Position numbers and translations under genes: made by a program
Notes under the pieces: generated by a model
What the model saw: the letters and a program-made list of their open reading frames with translations, nothing else
What the model was told of the DNA's origin: nothing
The model's database searches: none
Assembly (NCBI GenBank): GCA_021846485.1
Contig: JAJZWW010000096.1
Location: 1 to 9,552 of the forward strand
Source: Actinomycetes bacterium
Lineage (GTDB): Bacteria > Actinomycetota > Acidimicrobiia > Acidimicrobiales > Palsa-688
DNA length: 9,552 nt
Reading direction: 5' to 3'
Part shown: one piece after another, positions 5,133 to 9,552 of the stretch
Numbering within the stretch: position 1 is the stretch's first letter
Layout: every line of letters begins with the position of its first letter

Positions 5133-6542
5133 ATGGGGACCGTCGAGGGCCGCCGGGGCGCCGCCCACCGCCGCGGTCACCCGCTTGGGACCCGAGCGGC
5201 AACTACTTGGACGGCCGAAGGCCGAGAACTGCGTGCTGGCACGGCCGAAGTTGGTAACGCCGTCCAAGTAGTTGCCGGAAGGGTCCTTGCCGGGGACGGG
5301 GCGGGGGACCCGGCGGCGCGCCTGGCCGTCACGAAGCGCAACGCCACCGCGCTCCTCGTAGTGGCAGCCGCGGTCTACGTGGCGTCCACCGTCTGGCTCG
5401 GCCCCTCCGTGCTCCGCGGCTTCCTGCGAGCCGCCTCCGAAGCCGCGATGGTCGGCGGCCTCGCCGACTGGTTCGCGGTGACCGCCCTGTTCCGCCGGCC
5501 CCTCGGGCTCCCGATCCCCCACACCGCCCTCGTGCCACGCAAGAAAGACGAGCTGGCCGCCAAGCTCGGGGACTTCGTCACCGGGTACTTCCTCACGCCC
5601 GCCGCCCTCGATCAACAGGTTGTCGACAGCCGTCTGGTCGACAGGGTGGGGAGATGGCTGGCCGAGCCGTCCCACGCCGAGCAGCTCTCCGACGCGGTCT
5701 CCTCGGCGCTCTCCGCGGCCCTCGGCAGCTTCGACACCGTCGGGGTGGAGGACGCCGTGGCCGACCTGCTCCGCCGTCAGCGGGGTCCGCGCTCGTTCGC
5801 CCCAGCCCTCGGCCGGCTGCTCGGCCGGGCAGTCGCCGGAGGAGCCGAACGACCACTGGTCGACCTCCTCACGGTCCGCGCCCGGGAGCACTTGGCCTCT
5901 CACCGGGCCGCCCTCCACCCTGTCGTGAAGCGCTTCATCGTCCAGCGCAACTGGCTCACCGCCCTGCTCACCACCGACCGGCTCGTCTCCCGCCTGCTCC
6001 GTGACGCCGAGGTCGAGCTCGCCCGCATCGAGCGGGAAGCCGACCATCCGGTGCGGGTCGCACTCGAGGATCTGCTCGCCCGCGTGGCCCAGGACCTGCG
6101 CGAGGACCCCGACGCGGCCGCCCGGGTCGATGCTCTGGTCGACCGCCTGCTCGACGACCCGCAGGCGGCTGCCGCCGTCCGATCGATGGTGGGCGATGCG
6201 CTCGACGCCGTGCGAGCGTCGCTGGCCGACCCGGCCAGCCCGCTGGCGGCCCGGCTGGCCGACGCCGTTGCCCATCTGGGCAAGCGGGCGTTCTCCGAGC
6301 CTCGCTTCCACGACGAGATCGAGGGTGCGCTACGGCGGGTCGTCGGCTGGGCGGTGGGCCGTTACGGCGGCGAGGTCACCACCCTGATCCGCCACCAGGT
6401 CGAGGCGTGGCCCGCACAGGCCGCTTCGCGTCGCATCGAGCTGGCTGTCGGGCGCGACCTGCAGTACATCCGGGTGAACGGGACGGTGGTCGGCGCCCTC
6501 GCCGGCCTGGCCATCCACGCCGTCGGCCTCCTGCTGCCCTGA
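5133..6542 (+). CDS. DUF445 family membrane protein
   Basis: The 469-residue product is a DUF445 protein, a widespread membrane-anchored family of unknown function. Recognisable similarity begins near residue 66 (T-K-R-N-A-T-A-L-L). A first membrane helix covers about 71-90. The family signature follows: EAAMVGGLADWFAVTALFRR near 103-122 and PIPHTALVPRKKDELA near 127-142 (His130). A long, mostly helical, charged cytoplasmic or peripheral region comes next, then R-V-N-G-T-V-V-G-A-L-A-G-L and a hydrophobic end at about 452-469, the conserved C-terminal anchor. Residues 1-65 are Arg/Gly/Ala-rich, look unconserved and include the 27 codons of the inverted-repeat element. No ATG, GTG or TTG lies in frame between that element and the first membrane helix, so ATG 5133, behind TAGCGT, is the best start. 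GTG 5361 would cut the helix. It is convergent with the M20D gene. Confidence 0.85.
   Translation: MGTVEGRRGAAHRRGHPLGTRAATTWTAEGRELRAGTAEVGNAVQVVAGRVLAGDGAGDPAARLAVTKRNATALLVVAAAVYVASTVWLGPSVLRGFLRAASEAAMVGGLADWFAVTALFRRPLGLPIPHTALVPRKKDELAAKLGDFVTGYFLTPAALDQQVVDSRLVDRVGRWLAEPSHAEQLSDAVSSALSAALGSFDTVGVEDAVADLLRRQRGPRSFAPALGRLLGRAVAGGAERPLVDLLTVRAREHLASHRAALHPVVKRFIVQRNWLTALLTTDRLVSRLLRDAEVELARIEREADHPVRVALEDLLARVAQDLREDPDAAARVDALVDRLLDDPQAAAAVRSMVGDALDAVRASLADPASPLAARLADAVAHLGKRAFSEPRFHDEIEGALRRVVGWAVGRYGGEVTTLIRHQVEAWPAQAASRRIELAVGRDLQYIRVNGTVVGALAGLAIHAVGLLLP
5197..5277. repeat. 81-bp element with perfect 19-bp inverted repeats
   Basis: CGGCAACTACTTGGACGGC at 5197-5215 is the exact reverse complement of 5259-5277. 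The 43-base loop holds a second stem, GGCCG (5220-5224) with CGGCC (5242-5246), and a small GTGC/GCAC hairpin. It also holds a second copy of the 10-base word ACGGCCGAAG (first at 5211-5220, straddling the end of the left arm, again at 5241-5250). The arms are less GC-rich than the surroundings. The element is a multiple of three long and keeps the DUF445 frame open. No target-site duplication is obvious at its edges. It could be a miniature mobile element, a REP-like palindrome or a structured 5' RNA. Confidence 0.85.
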
Positions 6543-6545
6543 GGC

Positions 6546-6603
6546 GGGCTCGCGGGGAGCCCAGAAGACCTCGAAGGGCGGTGGGTTCGGGGTTCCCGCC
6601 GCC
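6546..6603. terminator. Two GC hairpins between convergent DUF445 and M20D genes
   Basis: GGGCTC (6546-6551) pairs with GAGCCC (6557-6562) over a five-base loop. A longer 9-bp stem with one G-T pair joins 6577-6585 (GGCGGTGGG) to 6595-6603 (CCCGCCGCC) over a nine-base loop. They fill the 94-base gap between the convergent stops. T-tracts are absent. A bidirectional terminator is the likely role. Confidence 0.4.
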
Positions 6604-6636
6604 GGTGAGTGGGGAACACAGCCCTGCCGGCGGCGC

Positions 6637-7860
6637 TCAGGCGCTCAGGGCCATGGCCGCGTGGAGGGCGACGCCGTGGACCATGGCCGGCTCGTCGACC
6701 ACCATCCGGTTGGAGTGGTTGGGGGCCGGGCGGGGGTCGTCGGAGTGGGCGACGCCGAGGAAGGCCATCGAGCCGGGAACTCGCTGGAGGACGTAGGACC
6801 AGTCCTCGGCACCCATCACCGGGGTGGGCATCGCCAGGACGTGGTCGGCGTCGAGCAGGGCGGTGGCGACTGCGAGGGTCCGGGCGGCAGCCGCCTCGTC
6901 GTTGACGGTGACCGGGTAGCCGTTGTCGACCAGCTCGACGGTGGCGCTGCAGCGGTGGGCCGCGGCGACGTGCTCGGCGACCTCGCGCAAACCGTCCATC
7001 ACGCGGTCCCGGCTGGCGGCCGACACCGCGCGCATGGTCCCGTCGCAGTGGGCAACCTCGGGGATGACGTTGAACGCGGTGCCCGTCTGGATCCGGGTGA
7101 CGGTGAGCACAGCCGGGTCGAACGCCGGGACCCGTCGGGTCACCATCGCCTGCAGGGCGGTCACGATCTCGCAGGCGACCGGGACGGGGTCGACCGCGTC
7201 GTGGGGCATGGAGGCGTGCCCGCCCCGGCCGGTGACGCTGATGCGGAACTCGTCGGCCGAGGCCATGAGCGTCCCGCCCCGGGTGGTGACCAGACCCGAC
7301 GGCAGGTTGGCGATCGCGTGGATCGCGAAGGCCCGGTCGATCGGGCCGTGGCGCTCGAGCAGACCCTCGTCGAGCATGATCCGTGCACCGCCGTGGCCTT
7401 CCTCGCCGGGCTGGAACATCAACACGACCCGACCCCGCAGCTGGGCTCGCCGCTGGCGGAGCAGGCGCGCGGCGGAGACGAGCATCGCGACGTGGGTGTC
7501 GTGCCCGCAGGCGTGCATGCGTCCCTCGACCTGCGAGGCGAAGTCGAGACCGGTGTCCTCGGGCATCGGCAGGGCGTCCATGTCCCCGCGCAACAACGTC
7601 GTCGGTCCCGGCTCGTCGCCGTCCAGCACGGCCACGACCGACGACAGGTCCCGGCCGGTCTCGACCGCGAGCTCCAGGCCGTCGAGGGCCTCGAGGATCG
7701 TCTGCTGGGTGTCGGGCAGGTCGTTTCCCACCTCGGGGTGGGCGTGGAGGCGCCGGCGCAGGGCAACGGTGTCGTCCTGCATGCGGGCGGCGTCCTCGAC
7801 CAAGCTGCGATCCACGCCGGCCGTTGCAGCGGGATCGACAGGCGCGGCGGGGTCGGTCAA
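6637..7860 (-). CDS. M20D family metallo-amidohydrolase (hippurate / N-acyl-amino acid hydrolase type)
   Basis: The 407-residue cytoplasmic enzyme belongs to the M20D amidohydrolases, which cleave N-acyl or N-aroyl groups from amino acids (hippurate, N-acetyl-diaminopimelate, indole-acetyl amino acids). The metal and catalytic motifs are complete: R-R-x-L-H-x-H-P-E near 36-43, RGDMDALPMPEDTG at 91-104, MHACGHDTHVAML at 115-127 (Cys118, His120), QPGEEGHGGARIML at 150-163 (Glu153, Glu154), A-I-H-A near 179-182, R-G-G-H-A-S-M-P-H at 212-220 in the lid domain, MGAEDWSYVL at 349-358, and N-H-S-N with His382. Length is normal for the family. The start is TTG 7860, supported by GGGAGGGA five bases upstream. 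The substrate cannot be read from the sequence. It is divergent from the MurF-Alr gene, with a 110-base shared intergenic region. Confidence 0.9.
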   Translation of the reverse strand: MTDPAAPVDPAATAGVDRSLVEDAARMQDDTVALRRRLHAHPEVGNDLPDTQQTILEALDGLELAVETGRDLSSVVAVLDGDEPGPTTLLRGDMDALPMPEDTGLDFASQVEGRMHACGHDTHVAMLVSAARLLRQRRAQLRGRVVLMFQPGEEGHGGARIMLDEGLLERHGPIDRAFAIHAIANLPSGLVTTRGGTLMASADEFRISVTGRGGHASMPHDAVDPVPVACEIVTALQAMVTRRVPAFDPAVLTVTRIQTGTAFNVIPEVAHCDGTMRAVSAASRDRVMDGLREVAEHVAAAHRCSATVELVDNGYPVTVNDEAAAARTLAVATALLDADHVLAMPTPVMGAEDWSYVLQRVPGSMAFLGVAHSDDPRPAPNHSNRMVVDEPAMVHGVALHAAMALSA

Positions 7861-7865
7861 GGTGG

Positions 7866-7873
7866 TCCCTCCC
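7866..7873 (-). promoter_or_regulatory. Ribosome binding site deciding the TTG start of the M20D gene
   Basis: On the - strand GGGAGGGA is followed by CCACC and then TTG 7860. The strong site and good spacing make the rare TTG the likely initiator. Confidence 0.75.
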
Positions 7874-7893
7874 AGGACTCGTCGGTTGGGCGG

Positions 7894-7899
7894 AGCCTA
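7894..7899 (-). promoter_or_regulatory. Possible -10 box (TAGGCT) of the M20D gene
   Basis: TAGGCT on the - strand lies 33 bases before the TTG start, which would give a leader of roughly 25 bases containing the Shine-Dalgarno. No convincing -35 is visible, so this is tentative. Confidence 0.25.
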
Positions 7900-7955
7900 C
7901 CCAGACGGCCGGTACTGAGATGGAACTCCAAGTCCAGCAGGAAGTTCCTCCTCGG

Positions 7956-7961
7956 TAGCAT
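7956..7961 (+). promoter_or_regulatory. -10 box (TAGCAT) of the MurF-Alr gene
   Basis: TAGCAT ends nine bases before ATG 7971, and no Shine-Dalgarno precedes that ATG. The transcript would be leaderless or have a leader of a few bases. Confidence 0.4.
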
Positions 7962-7970
7962 CGAGCGGGC

Positions 7971-9552
7971 ATGGACCCGGTCCGCCTGGCCGACTTGCTC
8001 GGGACCCTCCGGGGGGAGCCCGCCGGCCGCTTCGACCCGGAGGTCGTGGTGGGCGCGGTCACCGTTCACTCGGAGCGGATCCCCCAGGGTGGGCTGTTCG
8101 TCGCCTTGGCCGGTGCCCGCACCGACGGTCACCGCTTCGTGGCCGGCGCCCTCTCCAACGGCGCGGTCGCCGCGGTCGTCGCCCGCCGCCGCGCCGCCGA
8201 GCTGCCCACGGATGCCGGGCCGCTGGTCGTCGTCGACGACCCGCTCACCGCCTTGCAGGAGCTGGCCGGGTGGTGGCGTCGACGGCTGGCCGCCGAGGTC
8301 GTGGCCGTGGTCGGCAGCAACGGCAAGACCATCACCAAGGACGCCCTGGCCCACTTCGCCGGCGCCGGGCGGCGCACCTACGCCAGCCCGGGTAGCTTCA
8401 ACAGCCAGGTCGGCGTGCCGCTCGCCCTGCTCGCCTGCCCGGCGGCGTGCGACCTGGCGGTGCTCGAAGCCTCGGTGTCGGAGCCGGGGGAGATGAGCCG
8501 CCTGGAGGAGATCGTCGGTCCGGACCACGTGGTGGTGACCAACCTCGGGACCCGGTGGTCGTCGGCGTTCGCCGGCCGGAGCGAGCAGGCGGCAGAGATC
8601 CTGGAGATGGCCCGCGGCCTGGGTCCCCGGTCGTTCCTCCTCGTTGGCGAGGACGCTGCAGAGCTGGCCCGCCCCGCCCGAGGCACCCGCCGGCTGGTCG
8701 TCGGCGCGGGATCCGACCTGCCGCGCTTCGGGCCTCCGGTGCGCCGCAGCGGGGGGCTGGCGGTGACGGTCTGCTTCCCCGACGGTACCTCTGGCGAGGT
8801 TGGCGCGCACAGTCCCTCGGACGCGGTCCTCGCCGACCTGCGCACCGCGCTGAGCGCCGCCTGGCTGCTCGGCGTCGAGCCCGCCGCCCTCCTCGAGGCC
8901 GCTCCCGCGTACCGGCCCACCTCGGCCCGCCTGGAGATCTGGCGCAGCCCTGCGGGAGCCACGCTCGTACGGGACCTGGCGACCCCCGACCCCACTGCGG
9001 TGGCCGCCGGCGTCCGGGCAGCTGCCTCGCTGGCCGCACCCGGCGGGCGCTGCGCGGTGGTGCTCTCGGAGCCCCTTGCGCACCCCGGCCCCGGGTCGGT
9101 CGCCGCGTTCGCCGCGGCACTCTCCGGCGAGGGGGCGAAGGTGCTCTTCGGCCTGGAGGTGCCCTCTCATCGCGCGGTGGCCGGCGCGCTCGCCGCCCGC
9201 GATCCCGCGGTGGCGCTCCGGCTGGCCCCGGACGCCGCCTGCCTCCAGGAGCTGCTGGTAGCCGAGCTGAGAGCGGGCGACGCGGCGCTGGTCCAGGCCC
9301 GACCCGAGCGGGGGATCGGGGATCTGTCCACCGCGCTGGTGGAATCGATGGCCCCCACCAGGCTCTACCTGGACCTTTCTGCGGTCGAGGACAACGTGGC
9401 GACCTTCCGGCGCCTCGTCGGGCCGGCGGTGCGGATCATGGGGATGGTGAAAGCCCTCGCCTACGGGACCGACGCCGCAGCGGTGAGCGGCGTGCTCCAG
9501 GAGGCCGGGGTGGACGCGCTCGGCGTCTCGGGCGTCGACGAAGGGGTGGCCC
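7971..9552 (+). CDS. murF-alr: MurF-like ligase / alanine racemase fusion (3' end cut by window)
   Basis: The visible 527 residues join a MurF-type Mur ligase to the start of a fold-III PLP alanine racemase. Mur part: A-V-T-V-H-S-E-R-I-P and L-F-V-A-L-A-G-A-R-T-D-G-H (N-terminal substrate domain), the P-loop GSNGKTITK at 115-123, N-S-Q-V-G-V-P-L-A-L-L, E-A-S-V-S-E-P-G-E-M, V-V-T-N-L-G at 188-193, then A-R-L-E-I-W and L-V-R-D (Asp335) of the C-terminal domain. Racemase part from about 460: P-T-R-L-Y-L-D-L-S-A-V and MVKALAYG with the PLP lysine at 494. MurF adds D-Ala-D-Ala to the UDP-MurNAc tripeptide and Alr supplies D-Ala. MurF-Alr fusions are well known in Bacteroidetes, and the M-V-K-A-x-x-Y-G form resembles theirs. 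Several Mur active-site residues are altered (the His after T-N-L-G, the carbamylated Lys, the N-x-N-P motif), so ligase activity is uncertain. ATG 7971 follows TAGCAT. Confidence 0.85.
   Translation, partial: MDPVRLADLLGTLRGEPAGRFDPEVVVGAVTVHSERIPQGGLFVALAGARTDGHRFVAGALSNGAVAAVVARRRAAELPTDAGPLVVVDDPLTALQELAGWWRRRLAAEVVAVVGSNGKTITKDALAHFAGAGRRTYASPGSFNSQVGVPLALLACPAACDLAVLEASVSEPGEMSRLEEIVGPDHVVVTNLGTRWSSAFAGRSEQAAEILEMARGLGPRSFLLVGEDAAELARPARGTRRLVVGAGSDLPRFGPPVRRSGGLAVTVCFPDGTSGEVGAHSPSDAVLADLRTALSAAWLLGVEPAALLEAAPAYRPTSARLEIWRSPAGATLVRDLATPDPTAVAAGVRAAASLAAPGGRCAVVLSEPLAHPGPGSVAAFAAALSGEGAKVLFGLEVPSHRAVAGALAARDPAVALRLAPDAACLQELLVAELRAGDAALVQARPERGIGDLSTALVESMAPTRLYLDLSAVEDNVATFRRLVGPAVRIMGMVKALAYGTDAAAVSGVLQEAGVDALGVSGVDEGVA

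Noticed and set aside
5197..5277. The inverted repeat as an intrinsic terminator
   Set aside because: No gene ends nearby, there is no T-tract, and the loop of 43 bases is too long for a typical terminator.
5049..6311. Extension of the PD-(D/E)XK-like protein far upstream on the - strand
   Set aside because: The frame is open, but it overlaps DUF445 coding sequence antisense and has no similarity. GTG 5048 with a -10 box at six bases is a better start.
7861..7970. Operator or regulatory palindrome between the divergent M20D and MurF-Alr genes
   Set aside because: Apart from the -10-like boxes and the M20D ribosome binding site I see no convincing palindrome or regulator motif in these 110 bases.
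6661..8496. Long + strand open frame antisense to the M20D gene and running into the MurF region
   Set aside because: The M20D motifs on the - strand and the Mur ligase motifs in another + frame are unmistakable. This frame shows no family features.

Overview
The window is 9,552 bases of very GC-rich DNA with actinobacterial character. The evidence is pervasive G/C third positions, GTG and TTG starts, a mycothiol-type DinB/MDMPI protein, a relative of the Rv2466c DsbA family, a bifunctional BluB-CobT protein, and recurring TAnnnT boxes 6-9 bases before start codons, as expected for leaderless transcripts. An Acidimicrobiia-like lineage is my best guess, but that is an inference and not proven here.

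Layout. (1) Bases 1-2181 look like the edge of a cobalamin region. The C-terminal end of a ChlD-type (magnesium/cobalt chelatase) VWA subunit runs in on the + strand. It converges on a fused bluB-cobT gene on the - strand that makes the lower ligand DMB and activates it. Between them sits the C-terminal stump of a fasciclin (FAS1) domain. (2) Bases 2189-3671 on the + strand hold a frameshifted N-terminal stump of tryptophan 2,3-dioxygenase. A shortened DsbA-family protein that has lost its active-site cysteines follows, and then an intact MDMPI_N/TIGR03083-type protein. (3) Bases 3739-5048 on the - strand hold a Fur-family regulator and, upstream of it, a coiled-coil protein with a PD-(D/E)XK-like C-terminal domain. 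The coiled coil is built from a 21-bp tandem repeat. (4) Bases 5133-6542 on the + strand encode a DUF445 membrane protein. Its 5' coding region holds an 81-bp element with perfect 19-bp inverted arms. (5) Bases 6637-7860 on the - strand encode an M20D amidohydrolase. (6) From 7971 to the window end on the + strand runs a MurF-alanine racemase fusion whose MurF half has lost several catalytic positions.

How the genes fit together. ChlD-like and BluB-CobT both belong to cobalamin synthesis (metal insertion and lower-ligand assembly). The DsbA-like and MDMPI genes are an apparent operon 19 bases apart, and both families have mycothiol-dependent members. The remaining genes are single transcription units arranged divergently or convergently. 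GC-rich hairpins without T-tracts lie at the convergent ends.

The most unusual features are three decayed or remodelled genes within about 2.6 kb (FAS1, TDO, DsbA-like), the repeated leaderless promoter pattern, the inverted-repeat element inside the DUF445 reading frame, and the catalytically altered MurF domain of the MurF-Alr fusion. I did not find a CRISPR array, tRNA, rRNA, transposase or an obvious defence operon. No intergenic stretch exceeds 300 bases.
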